NCBI RefSeq assembly: GCF_030954495.1
Contig: NZ_JAVHUW010000069.1
Location: 1 to 64,000 of the forward strand
Length of the DNA stretch: 64,000 nt
From: Candidatus Desulfosporosinus nitrosoreducens
Lineage (GTDB): Bacteria > Bacillota > Desulfitobacteriia > Desulfitobacteriales > Desulfitobacteriaceae
Direction of reading: 5' to 3'
The position numbers and the translations under genes are program-made. This document shows, piece after piece, positions 16,390-24,740 of the stretch; the stretch's first letter is position 1; the number at the start of each line of letters is the position of its first letter. The notes under the pieces are model-generated. The model was not told the origin of the DNA and did no database searches. It saw only the letters and a list, made by a program, of their open reading frames with translations.

Positions 16390-17344
16390 GATAGAAGATG
16401 TGTTAAAAAAGGTCTTAAATCAGCATTCTCTGACTAAATCCTTTACGTCAATCTGGAATACTTATCAAAATAATATAGGCAGCAAAGGTAGAAAGAAAGG
16501 ACTTGCCGCAATAGCTATAATCGCCCTGGCAGCATTTTTAGTGATGGGTGCCGGGATTTTGAGAAAAACTGATAATACCAATTACCCCTTTATCAATGAT
16601 CCTCAGGTAATTGGCAAGTGGCAAGCCGTTGATTTCGTTCAGAAGATTGGTGATTTTGATCCTGATAAAAAGCCGGCAAATGAAAAATTATATTTAACTG
16701 CCTTAGCCTTTATAAAAGACGGTAAGATGCTAAGTGCGACAGAAAATGGAGGATTGACTTACACTTCCTTCACCTGGACAAAGAGTAAAGTGCTAAATAA
16801 GCAAGAAAAGACGGCAAGTACCTATATGATTAAAGAAATAAATGGCTCAACTTATATGTTCTTTGCATGGAAAAGCGGGGATTATATTTTTAGGGACATG
16901 TCTCCCAGTTATTATGTGTTAAAGAAGGTTGACAATCAGGATTATGCAAATTATCAAGTAGGACAAATCGGGCAGGATAACATTGATTACCCGTTTGTCG
17001 ATGATAAGCAAGTTAAGGGCAAATGGGAAAGCGTGGATTTTGTTGCCGATACAAATGAATTCCGTCCGGGAGTTAAGAGTTGTTTGGAAGATCTATTTCT
17101 AACGGGCTTAACGTTCTACGACAATGGTAAAATAGATTTTGCATCAACATCGGGGAAATACTCGGGAGATTTCCTTACTTGGACAAAAGGGATGATCATA
17201 AATAAAAAATTCCAAACGGCAAGTAAGTATCAAATTAAGGTTATAAATGGAGATACTTATCTGTTTTATGAATGGAAAACTGACGACTATGTCTATAGAG
17301 GCATTGCACCTGGTTATTATGTACTAAAAAAAGTTGATAAGTAA
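16373..17344 (+). CDS. Membrane-anchored putative anti-sigma factor with duplicated BlaR1-like domain
   Basis: This 323-residue protein has a short cytoplasmic N-terminus (1-42), one membrane segment (about 43-62) and two similar extracytoplasmic domains (about 71-187 and 206-322). Shared features are YPFINDPQVIGKWQAVDF and YPFVDDKQVKGKWESVDF at the start, FTWTKS/LTWTKG in the middle, and SYYVLKKVD/GYYVLKKVDK at the end. From memory this lipocalin-like module occurs at the C-terminus of some clostridial BlaR1-type sensors. Gene order implies that it holds and releases the sigma factor; no zinc anti-sigma motif (H-x3-C-x2-C) is seen in the N-terminus, so this role is inferred. Confidence 0.7.
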   Translation: MQANYEIEDVLKKVLNQHSLTKSFTSIWNTYQNNIGSKGRKKGLAAIAIIALAAFLVMGAGILRKTDNTNYPFINDPQVIGKWQAVDFVQKIGDFDPDKKPANEKLYLTALAFIKDGKMLSATENGGLTYTSFTWTKSKVLNKQEKTASTYMIKEINGSTYMFFAWKSGDYIFRDMSPSYYVLKKVDNQDYANYQVGQIGQDNIDYPFVDDKQVKGKWESVDFVADTNEFRPGVKSCLEDLFLTGLTFYDNGKIDFASTSGKYSGDFLTWTKGMIINKKFQTASKYQIKVINGDTYLFYEWKTDDYVYRGIAPGYYVLKKVDK

Positions 17345-17357
17345 ACCTTAGAAAGGT

Positions 17358-17413
17358 TATACCAGAAATTGTCGCTAGTTTCTTGACTGCGCTGCTTTCT
17401 GGTATAATGCTTT
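17358..17413 (+). terminator. Terminator-like hairpin after the anti-sigma gene
   Basis: TATACCAGAAA (17358-17368) pairs perfectly with TTTCTGGTATA (17396-17406), followed by ATGCTTTT. The loop is long (27 bases). Confidence 0.55.
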
Positions 17414-17509
17414 TAAATGGCAATATATTTTCTGCCCTTCGCTGGAAGCGTAAGCTAAGGCGTTTCCCCTGAACTAATAGGATGTAAGTTTTAATTATTA
17501 CTGCTGCAT

Positions 17510-17639
17510 AAAGAAGACTTGATTCAGGTGGAGTTTTAACTCCATCTGAATCTTAGTCGCGCTTATTCAGGGACTTAGCCCCTCTTAACTCACCGCTTGC
17601 CGAAGCGGGAGTCCTAGAGCGGATTAGTCAGCGGATAAA
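17510..17639 (+). repeat. Dispersed hairpin repeat, full copy B
   Basis: This is a full copy: AAGAAGACTT, then the first hairpin GATTCAGGTGGAGTT/AACTCCATCTGAATC, then CTTAGTCGCGCTTATTCAGG, then the second hairpin (CTTAGCCCCTCTTAACTC with AGTCCTAGAGCGGATTAG) and GCGGATAAA. It lies between the sigma/anti-sigma pair and the MFS gene. A G-U pair replaces G-C in the first stem. Confidence 0.9.
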
Positions 17640-17679
17640 ATTGGAGAGAGCAATATGAACAAACAAGAAAAAGATAAAA

Positions 17680-19035
17680 ATGAATAATGATATAAGCAGT
17701 ACGGAAAAAGAAGTCTACGACGGAGAGGGTATCGCTGCCAAACCGGAGCCTCCGGACAAGGACCAAGAACAGACACAAATTGTTGAGCTGAAGGAGAGAA
17801 TGTGGACTCGGGGTTTTCTGCTTTTAGGGCAAGGGCAGTTGGTGTCTTTGCTGGGTGACGCTGCTTATGCGATTGCTCTGGGTTTTTGGGTGCTTTCTGT
17901 CACAGGTTCCACAGCCCTTATGGGGACTCTTATGGCCTCATCTACGCTGCCCGGCTTGTTAGTGGGTCCTTTTGCAGGTGTTGCAGTTGATAGGGGCGAT
18001 AGAAGGTTCATCATGGTACTGATGGATGTCATACGAGGGCTGTCGGTTATATTTATAGGGATAGAAGGCTTTACCGGAATGCTGAGAGTATGGATGGTCT
18101 TTGTGTCCGGCATTATACTAAGCTTGTGCGGGGCTTTCTTTCAGCCGGCGGTATATTCTGCTATTCCTGACATTGTCCCGGAATCAAAAATAGTGAACGC
18201 AAACTCTGTCTTCAGTATGCTGTCACTTGGTTCTACTACTATTGGCAATTCTGCGGGAGGTTTCCTGTATCAACTGCTGGGAGCACCATTTATGTTTTTA
18301 TTCAATGGTATCTCATTCATTTTCTCAGGTATAAGCCTTATTTTTGTTAAAGTTCCGCAAAATTCCAAGAAAAAGGAACAGCACTTTTCCCAAAACTTTT
18401 GCAATGATTTTAAGAAAGGCCTATCCTTTGTCTGGAACTTCAAAGGACTCCGTTACATCTTCCTCATGGGGACTATAACAAATTTCTTTTTTGGAATCGT
18501 AGCCGTACTATTGCTGCCGCTTTTCCAGAAGACAGCAAATCTCGGCCCCGCTAAATATGGCATATTTATGGCAGTCTTTATGGCCGGAATGTTTCTGGGA
18601 GCGACGGTTACATCCGTGTTCAACCTGCCTCCGTCCAAGAGAATGTTCTTATTAACAATTTCACTAGTATTCAATAATATAGCGCTTGCGCTTATCACCG
18701 TTTTTCAGGCCTTTGCACTTATACTGGCACTGGCAATGCTGGCAGGTATCGCTAATTCCCTGGTAAATGTCTTTATGAAATCATCAATGCAGTTCACGGT
18801 CCCTAAAGATATGAGAGGAAAGGTATTCAGCCTCCGGGGAACTGTAAAACAAGGATTTGCACCGCTAGCTATGGCTATTGGCGGTGTGTTGGGTGAATTT
18901 CTCCCTATAAGGGTCGTAATATCTGCCTGCTGTATAATGTCGTTGCTAATATCCCTGGCGTTTATGGTACGTCCTCAGTTTAAACGTTTTATAAATTATG
19001 ATCCTAAAGCGGCCAAGCTGCAGGATATTATGTAG
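17680..19035 (+). CDS. MFS efflux transporter
   Basis: This 451-residue protein has a charged N-terminal tail (1-45) and about 12 membrane segments. The motif GVAVDRGDRRFIMVLMD near 104-120 is the cytoplasmic loop 2-3 signature of the major facilitator superfamily. The family resembles macrolide-efflux type exporters (VYSAIPDIVPESKIVNANSV). A nine-codon frame starts at ATG 17655 behind GGAGAG and ends across ATG 17680, so translation may be coupled. It lies downstream of the ECF sigma operon, separated by repeat copy B. The substrate is unknown. Confidence 0.85.
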   Translation: MNNDISSTEKEVYDGEGIAAKPEPPDKDQEQTQIVELKERMWTRGFLLLGQGQLVSLLGDAAYAIALGFWVLSVTGSTALMGTLMASSTLPGLLVGPFAGVAVDRGDRRFIMVLMDVIRGLSVIFIGIEGFTGMLRVWMVFVSGIILSLCGAFFQPAVYSAIPDIVPESKIVNANSVFSMLSLGSTTIGNSAGGFLYQLLGAPFMFLFNGISFIFSGISLIFVKVPQNSKKKEQHFSQNFCNDFKKGLSFVWNFKGLRYIFLMGTITNFFFGIVAVLLLPLFQKTANLGPAKYGIFMAVFMAGMFLGATVTSVFNLPPSKRMFLLTISLVFNNIALALITVFQAFALILALAMLAGIANSLVNVFMKSSMQFTVPKDMRGKVFSLRGTVKQGFAPLAMAIGGVLGEFLPIRVVISACCIMSLLISLAFMVRPQFKRFINYDPKAAKLQDIM

Positions 19036-19084
19036 AGGTTGAAGTTAGGTATGGCTCGTGGTTAAAAAACACTTCGAAAAGAGT

Positions 19085-20203
19085 TTAGCTATACCAATTC
19101 TTAATTATTTCAGCACTCAAGTTACTGGGGTAATAATTTTTAGTTGCATCATCTTTCCCTATGGCGAAAACAGAAAAGCCTAAATTCCAAGTCTCCTTTT
19201 CGAACACTTCTTTGTAAGCTTGGAAACAGTTTGCCTGTTCCAGGTCATTTTCCAGGTTCGACGGTACGGGATTCCAGGGATGAACAGAGGCCTGATTTCT
19301 TTTGGGAAAACCTAATTCACCAAAGAATAAAGGCTTATGCCACTTAGAAGATAAATTCTTCAATTCACTGTAAATATCCTGATTTCTCTTGAAGATCTGG
19401 GTGCCATGAAGAGCACTTACGAGATTAGCAACTGAATTCGTATCCTTATCAGTAAGCTCAAAGTAAGCGGCCACTGAAATAAAGTCTAGTTTTCCTAAAA
19501 GTGGATTGTTTAATTTTACCGTATAGGTATCATCTTTGGAGTCTTTGTTGGAATTCCACTCGGCGGTATACCACCAGTTGGTCCGGTAAGTTATCTTGCC
19601 TTTATAATTAGCCCGGACAAAATCGGCCACTTCGCTCCAATACCCATATTGATTTTCAAATTGGTCAAAATTTGAACCAATACATACTGCGTAGACCTTA
19701 TAAGGCTTGGCGATATCAAGAATTAGTGGACTTAAAACCCCTTGTTTCCAATTCCGGAACCACTCGTTTAAATCAGCCGGTTGCAAATTTGTTTCGTAGA
19801 GTTCGCCCTTTTGAATAAAGGGGAAAGGCTCTAAAATAACGTTTATTCCTCTGTAGCGTAACTTTTTGATTAGTTGAATTGCCTTTGTTTTGCTTTCAGG
19901 ATTAATACTCATTGAATTAGCTGTTAAAGAGGGAATATCAATTTCAACCGGTACGTTTACCGTATTTAAGCCAAGACGCTCAATGTCACTCAGCGTCTGT
20001 TCCATGGTATAGTCTACAGAAAGGTTTCCTGATTTAAGCTTTTCTCCCCAGGGTGTAATGATTCTCTTTTTCTCGAATTGATGATTAACGTATACAATAT
20101 CCACTAATACTGCTTTTGTAAAAATCGCTGCAATTAAAGTTATTGTCAAACTTAAGAGGATCACTTTGTGACGTTTTAAAACGGTTGGTAACCTGTTGAA
20201 CAT
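19085..20203 (-). CDS. GH113-like TIM-barrel protein, membrane anchored, acid/base residue apparently lost
   Basis: This 372-residue protein has an N-terminal membrane anchor (about 13-35) and an extracytoplasmic barrel resembling glycoside hydrolase family 113 (beta-mannanase-like): GLNTVNVPVEID, RGINVILEPFPFI, YGYWSEVADFVRANYKGKIT and the nucleophile-type LFFGELGFPKRN near 305. At the position where family members read G-T-E for the acid/base Glu, this protein has CIGSNFDQFE. It may therefore bind rather than cut glycans, or use another residue. AAAGGA precedes the ATG. Confidence 0.65.
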   Translation of the reverse strand: MFNRLPTVLKRHKVILLSLTITLIAAIFTKAVLVDIVYVNHQFEKKRIITPWGEKLKSGNLSVDYTMEQTLSDIERLGLNTVNVPVEIDIPSLTANSMSINPESKTKAIQLIKKLRYRGINVILEPFPFIQKGELYETNLQPADLNEWFRNWKQGVLSPLILDIAKPYKVYAVCIGSNFDQFENQYGYWSEVADFVRANYKGKITYRTNWWYTAEWNSNKDSKDDTYTVKLNNPLLGKLDFISVAAYFELTDKDTNSVANLVSALHGTQIFKRNQDIYSELKNLSSKWHKPLFFGELGFPKRNQASVHPWNPVPSNLENDLEQANCFQAYKEVFEKETWNLGFSVFAIGKDDATKNYYPSNLSAEIIKNWYS

Positions 20204-20354
20204 TCTTTAATCCTTTCAAACGTGCTAATAGCCGTATTCACCTTGACTTGAAAAGCTTATTTTTTTTCAAGTGTGGCTGTAAATGGCTGTCTTACCAGAA
20301 TTCAACAATATACTTGGATATTCCTGCCGGAAATTCAACTATAATAAATTTTAA

Positions 20355-20392
20355 AGCCAGGATGCCCAAAACATCCTGGCTATCGTTATTTT
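20355..20392 (+). terminator. Terminator-like hairpin
   Basis: AGCCAGGATG pairs with CATCCTGGCT (20355-20364 and 20372-20381), followed by ATCGTTATTTT. It lies between divergent/unrelated genes in a non-coding stretch (20204-20732) in which I see no convincing gene. Confidence 0.5.
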
Positions 20393-20732
20393 GTAAATTA
20401 ACTCATACTAATTTGCCTTTGAATGCTGAGATTAGTCAAGACATAGTTATTGAGTATTAAGGATTTATCCCCTAAACTGTTATTCTAGTTTAGAAGCTAA
20501 TTAGTATCAATTGCCGCCGAATCTTTCTTTTTTTCAAGTTTCCTTTAGTCTCATTTTTGCATAGGAAGCAATGTCTGAAAATGATGCTCTAACCGCCCAT
20601 GAGTTCTGTTCTAGCCGCCGAATCAATGATTACAGGACAAAGTTTGGGGCTGTTTCTATTGCTTGGGGGTTTTTAACCCTAATGAGAACAGAGTGAATTG
20701 AAGATGAGGGGGGACTGAATGTTGTCATGAAG

Positions 20733-21116
20733 TTACTTCTGTATTATCTGAATAAGGTTGCCGCAGGTATCGTCGAAGACAGCTATTGTGACTTCGCCCA
20801 TTTCTGTCGGTTTCACAGTAAACGTCACGCCTTTTTTCCTTAACCGTTTGTACTCTTTGCGAATATCGGCAACGCCAAACATTGTGGCCGGGATGCCATC
20901 GGCAAATAGCTTCTCTTGATACTCCTTTGCGGCCGGATGGTTGTTCGGTTCGAGTAAAAGCTCGGTACCCTCTTGGTCATCGGGAGAAACAAGTGTTATC
21001 CACCTGAATTCTCCGACGGGAACATCTTCTTTTTTGACAAATCCCAGCTTTTCAGAGTAAAACTCCAGGGCCTTGTCCTGATCTTGTACAAAGATACTGG
21101 TAACAATGATTTTCAT
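20733..21116 (-). CDS. VOC superfamily (glyoxalase/bleomycin-resistance fold) protein
   Basis: This 127-residue protein has two beta-alpha-beta-beta-beta units: TSIFVQDQDKALEFYSEKLG at the start, and VADIRKEYKRLRKKGVTF followed by FDDTCGNLIQI in the second half. The terminal D-x-x-G-N-L-I motif carries a metal-ligand-type position, although the canonical Glu before it is absent. VOC proteins include glyoxalases, dioxygenases and antibiotic-binding proteins, so the activity cannot be named. It reads in the same direction as, and downstream of, the flavin reductase gene. Confidence 0.85.
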   Translation of the reverse strand: MKIIVTSIFVQDQDKALEFYSEKLGFVKKEDVPVGEFRWITLVSPDDQEGTELLLEPNNHPAAKEYQEKLFADGIPATMFGVADIRKEYKRLRKKGVTFTVKPTEMGEVTIAVFDDTCGNLIQIIQK

Positions 21117-21190
21117 ACGGTTTTATCTCCTTTGTTATTTGTGACGCCTGGTGCCGGCGAACATCGACTGCAAGCCAACCCCCTTACACA

Positions 21191-21760
21191 TTAGTCAGGA
21201 GTCTTGCTCTGATTCGTTAGCGTTCCCCCTGTTCTAAAAAGATTCCCTATGGCCTCATTTAAGCTATAATAGCTAGCCCCCATCATAATAATGGGATTTA
21301 GTTTTAACGGGTCTGGCTTGCCGTCGGTGACACAGTCCTCATTAACATATACGGCAACAATCTCCCCTAAAAACATTTCAAAATCAAATAAAGGAATAAC
21401 CTGAATAACTTTGCAGAGGAAACCCATGGAGCATTCTTTGATCATGGGTGCTTTTCCCAATTCGTCATAAAAGGGAGTAAATAAGCCTGACTTATCGACA
21501 GTTTTCCCGGACACAATTCCACAATAATCTGTCTGTTCTACCAGGGAAACCGGAGGAATGTTCACACTAAAGTACCCGTTTTCCCTGACTCCTGGGGTTG
21601 TATAATGGGTGCTTTTTAAGGAAACATAAAGCACCGGCTTCATACTTACTACTCCACAGGCTCCCACAGTGACATAATTGGGTTTTCCCTGGACATCTGC
21701 TCCAATAATCATGGTTGGAAAAGGACCAAAAGGTTGATTTTGAATTTTAATCTTTTTCAT
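21191..21760 (-). CDS. Flavin reductase-like (FMN-binding split barrel) protein
   Basis: This 189-residue protein belongs to the flavin reductase-like domain family. GPFPTMIIGADVQGKPNYVT, VGACGVVSMKPVLYVSLKST and NGYFSVNIPPVSLVEQTDYC are the FMN-binding strands and loops. Members reduce free flavin or bind FMN to pass electrons. AGGAGG lies before ATG 21760; an upstream in-frame ATG at 21778 lacks this. The VOC gene follows 74 bases on, so the two may be co-transcribed. The partner enzyme is not in the window. Confidence 0.85.
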   Translation of the reverse strand: MKKIKIQNQPFGPFPTMIIGADVQGKPNYVTVGACGVVSMKPVLYVSLKSTHYTTPGVRENGYFSVNIPPVSLVEQTDYCGIVSGKTVDKSGLFTPFYDELGKAPMIKECSMGFLCKVIQVIPLFDFEMFLGEIVAVYVNEDCVTDGKPDPLKLNPIIMMGASYYSLNEAIGNLFRTGGTLTNQSKTPD

Positions 21761-22100
21761 GGCAATCCTCCTATTCATTTGACCGGTTATTTGAGGCGGC
21801 TTTATTACTATACCGCAGATATCTATAAAATTATTAAGGTTCTTTTTATTATGAGCTAGGATAGAGATACAGCATGTCTATAAAAGAGGGAACTTTTGGG
21901 TGTTTTTAAGATTATAGCTCACATAAAACAAAAAATAAATTTCAAATCTTATGTTTGCCTCTACAGAGCCCCGATTGGTACTGTAGAGGAGATCATTATA
22001 ACGAAGGGATGGGTCAATTCACTTAGCCTGAGTTGGGATCATTGGATATTACCTGAAAACATTTTTAGATTTATAGGGGAGACGAATTAAGAAAATTTTA

Positions 22101-22143
22101 ATATCACGTATTTTGTGATATAATATCACTAGAAATGTGATAT
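22101..22143 (+). promoter_or_regulatory. Array of four alternating heptamers with embedded -10 box
   Basis: ATATCAC (22101-22107), GTGATAT (22115-22121), ATATCAC (22123-22129) and GTGATAT (22137-22143) alternate, so each neighbouring pair forms a palindrome. TATAAT (22119-22124) overlaps the middle pair and the start codon lies only about 35 bases on. A repressor bound here would block the promoter of the ATPase gene. No regulator gene is adjacent. Confidence 0.7.
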
Positions 22144-22158
22144 AAGGGAGTGGCCTTT

Positions 22159-23277
22159 GTGTCAAGTTCAAACACGCTGTTTCCTCTTGGAGGACCAGTT
22201 GATGAAAATGATATTGTTGGACGTGAAGATTTTTTAAAGTCAATACAAGCTCGTTTAGCTGACGGACAAAGTATTATGCTTACAGGTCCGCGCAGGATTG
22301 GAAAAACCTCACTGGCATTAGAAACTTTGAGACGGTTGAAAAAAGAAGGGTGTTATGTCGCTTCGGTTGATTTTTTTCGAGTCTCGACGAAACGGGAGCT
22401 GGCCACAGCTATTATTGATGCTTGCCTGGAAAACAGGACCGGTATTCGCAGAACGATGGATGCCCTAATGGGTGGCATAAAAACCGTTACGAATGCGACT
22501 AAGTTAGCCATGAAATTACAGGGGCTGGAATTTTCTTTTTCGTTTCCGGATAAAGAAACGTCCGATGATTTACTATTTTCCTATGCTTTGGATTTGCCGC
22601 AAAAGCTTGCTGTTGTGGATAAAAAGCAAATGGTTGTTGTTCTCGATGAATTCCAGGATGCCGCCCGCATTGTTGGGGACGGTGTTTTTAAACTGATGCG
22701 TTCTCACTTTCAGGTTCAAAATAAGGCTAATTATTTGTTTTTAGGTTCCAAAGAAGGACTTATGAATAATATTTTTGCAGGGTCTGACCAGGCTTTTTAT
22801 CGCTTTGCTACGATTTTACCGTTACCGCCGATTTCTTTGGCTGCCTGGTTGGATTATATCAAGAAAAAGTTTGAGGACAGGGGAATTTGCTGCAATGAGC
22901 AGACGATTCAGGAGATTATCAAGATTAGTGGAGGACATCCCCAGGACACTATGCTTGTTTGTTCGGAGATCTATTATTTGTTGCTGGAAACTGGCGAGAG
23001 GTGCTTATCGCTTGAGGCTGTGCAGCTTGGAACGCAGCGCGCCTTAGCCTCTCTCACGCCAGTGTTCGATGGGATTCTCGATGAATTGGGGCCAGCTAAA
23101 AGAATTCTAATTCGTTTGGTTCAGGAGGCTTCGCTTTATGAGAGAGGTACTCATCCTAACGAGATTAAACGTATGATCGATATGTTAATTAACAAGGGTA
23201 TTTTGGAAAAGATGGAGAGAGGAACTTATAACTTTGTGGAGCCTTTATTAAAGGATTATTTGCTTAAGGTTATATAG
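22159..23277 (+). CDS. STAND-like/archaeal-type P-loop ATPase
   Basis: This 372-residue protein (from GTG 22159 behind AAGGGAG) has Walker A TGPRRIGKTSLALETL near residue 40, Walker B VVVLDEFQDA near 157, a sensor region YLFLGSKEGLMNNIF, and a C-terminal winged-helix-like part. It matches the archaeal-type ATPase family (PF01637-like) found near mobile elements and in many anaerobes. The gene is alone and is preceded by an operator array. Roles in defence, DNA handling or signalling have been proposed for relatives; none can be claimed here. A GTG three codons upstream would overlap the ribosome site. Confidence 0.8.
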   Translation: MSSSNTLFPLGGPVDENDIVGREDFLKSIQARLADGQSIMLTGPRRIGKTSLALETLRRLKKEGCYVASVDFFRVSTKRELATAIIDACLENRTGIRRTMDALMGGIKTVTNATKLAMKLQGLEFSFSFPDKETSDDLLFSYALDLPQKLAVVDKKQMVVVLDEFQDAARIVGDGVFKLMRSHFQVQNKANYLFLGSKEGLMNNIFAGSDQAFYRFATILPLPPISLAAWLDYIKKKFEDRGICCNEQTIQEIIKISGGHPQDTMLVCSEIYYLLLETGERCLSLEAVQLGTQRALASLTPVFDGILDELGPAKRILIRLVQEASLYERGTHPNEIKRMIDMLINKGILEKMERGTYNFVEPLLKDYLLKVI

Positions 23278-23349
23278 AACTTTAAAGAAGTTTTGTTGGC
23301 TTTTTAGGTTGTTAAATGTCCGTCTTAGGTTTATATTTTTCCCAAGTTT

Positions 23350-23380
23350 AACACCCCGGATGAACTGGGGTGTTGTTTTG
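23350..23380 (+). terminator. Terminator after the ATPase gene
   Basis: AACACCCC (23350-23357) pairs with GGGGTGTT (23367-23374), followed by GTTTTG. Confidence 0.75.
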
Positions 23381-23488
23381 GCAAAGAGGTTGGAAGTTCA
23401 GGGCTGCATTAATAGAGTTCCTCGGTTCGTTATTATTAACAGTCTACTTAACAGTATATCGATTACATTAGAATAATCATCCGATTTT

Positions 23489-23514
23489 ATTCGCTGACTA
23501 ATCCGCTCTAAGGA
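23489..23514 (-). repeat. Dispersed hairpin repeat, short fragment G
   Basis: TTCGCTGACTAATCCGCTCT followed by AAGGA matches one terminus of the 130-bp repeat (the TTAGAGCGGATTAGTCAGCG end) and stops inside hairpin two. It lies about 110 bases before the fRMsr start codon. Confidence 0.7.
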
Positions 23515-23625
23515 ACCGGAGCCGGTACCTGCTCATGGAGAATGACCTGGTTTTACTTTATTATGGTCGTTGCGCTTTTTACGCCGCCGATAGATAATGG
23601 AAGAAAAACGGTAAGGAGAATTCTG

Positions 23626-24105
23626 ATGATTGCTCAAGATGAACATTACCAAACTTTAAATCAAGCCTTACAGGGTTTAATCCAAGGCGAAAGCGACGCC
23701 TTGGCTAATTTGGCCAACAGCGCGGCCCTGTTATTTCAGAGCCTGGAGAAAATTAATTGGGCAGGTTTTTACCTTTTTAAAGAGAATCAATTGATTCTCG
23801 GACCGTTTCAGGGGAAACCGGCCTGCATCAGAATTGCCCTGGGGAAAGGAGTTTGCGGTACGGCAGCTGACAAGAGGGAAGCCATCGTGGTAGAGGATGT
23901 GCACCAGTTTCCGGGACACATCGCTTGTGACGGGGCTTCTGCCTCAGAAATCGTCATACCGATAATCAAGGATGATACATTGCTTGGCGTCCTGGATATC
24001 GACAGCCCCGTCAAAGCCAGATTCAACGAAGAGGACCGGCGGGGCCTGCAGGGCTTTATAGAGATTTTATCTGCCAATATCCATTGGGAGGGCTTGCTTC
24101 GTTAA
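23626..24105 (+). CDS. msrC: GAF-domain free methionine-(R)-sulfoxide reductase
   Basis: This 159-residue protein matches the fRMsr family (E. coli MsrC/YebR), which reduces free methionine-R-sulfoxide in the cytoplasm. The GAF fold is seen in INWAGFYLFKENQLILGPFQ. The three family cysteines are present: CIRIALGKGVCGTAA gives the first two, and HIACDGASASEIVIPI carries the catalytic third. The start at 23626 has AAGGAG upstream; the longer in-frame start at 23542 gives an unusual hydrophobic tail and no site. Confidence 0.9.
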   Translation: MIAQDEHYQTLNQALQGLIQGESDALANLANSAALLFQSLEKINWAGFYLFKENQLILGPFQGKPACIRIALGKGVCGTAADKREAIVVEDVHQFPGHIACDGASASEIVIPIIKDDTLLGVLDIDSPVKARFNEEDRRGLQGFIEILSANIHWEGLLR

Positions 24106-24126
24106 CCATGAGCAGGGATATCCCAT

Positions 24127-24267
24127 AATCTTGCAGCCGGTGATTTCGTTTTCCTAAATTATTATGCAGGCAATACTGGTCAACCGCTTGAGAATCAAAT
24201 CTATGGTGCGTTTGACCATTTGGAGAAACGATTAAAATCTATTGGCTTAACCCAGACTGAGGTTTGA
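24127..24267 (+). pseudogene. RidA/YjgF family fragment
   Basis: A 46-codon frame reads NLAAGDFVFLNYYAGNTGQP and then NQIYGAFDHLEKRLKSIGLT, the central part of RidA-type deaminases (normally about 125 residues). A TGA ends it at 24265, and the catalytic Arg region and start are missing. I call it a decayed fragment next to the fRMsr gene. Confidence 0.65.
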
Positions 24268-24740
24268 GGGACGTTTTATAGTGTGTGCTGTTTCTTGATG
24301 GGGTTGTCTATTTTGAGGCGGCCTCCTTTTATTCTATTTTGGGAGAGGAAGCGGGAAGGAGGAAGATGATGGTGGCAATCGCCCCTTGACCGGAAAGAAT
24401 AAACCCTTGACCGGCATTATAGCCGGCGGCAGCCGCCGGTCGCCATCCTCTAGTTAAAAGTTCAGTGCGGAAAGTGCCATCTTTCCCGGTATGCCGGAGG
24501 AGGAAGAGGGCGCTTTTTCTGCATCGCCGGCCTGCCGCCCCGCCGGAAGGCGCCTGCTTCGGGAATGAGCATCGAGACGAGCACCCAACCGGGTGATGAT
24601 CTTAAGTGCGTCTATTCCCTCACTGCCTTTTATGGCATAATGAAATAGGTATTTAGCCCATTCATTTTGCAAAAATTAATAGAGTAACCGGGACGGTTGA
24701 GCGCCTTCCCGCCAAGGCAGGAGACGGAGTTGATTGTCAG
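24268..24740. other. Non-coding stretch before the hybrid kinase
   Basis: I see no gene here. It contains an inverted repeat CCGGCGGCAGCCGCCGG (24423-24439) and GC-rich low-complexity sequence near 24520-24560 that resembles CCTGCCGGCAGGC-type extragenic repeats. A minus-strand frame (24454-24672) shows no recognisable domain. Confidence 0.4.

Noticed and set aside
20571-20696. 41-codon frame MSENDALTAHEF... between the GH113-like and VOC genes
   Set aside because: It has only a weak AGGA close to the ATG, no domain and no neighbour suggesting a role.
21896-22090. TTG-started frame of 64 codons before the ATPase
   Set aside because: No ribosome site and no recognisable domain; it ends at the operator array, so it is probably chance.
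24454-24672. Minus-strand frame with LPAGRQAGD
   Set aside because: The segment comes from GC-rich repeat sequence often translated by chance; no start signal or domain.
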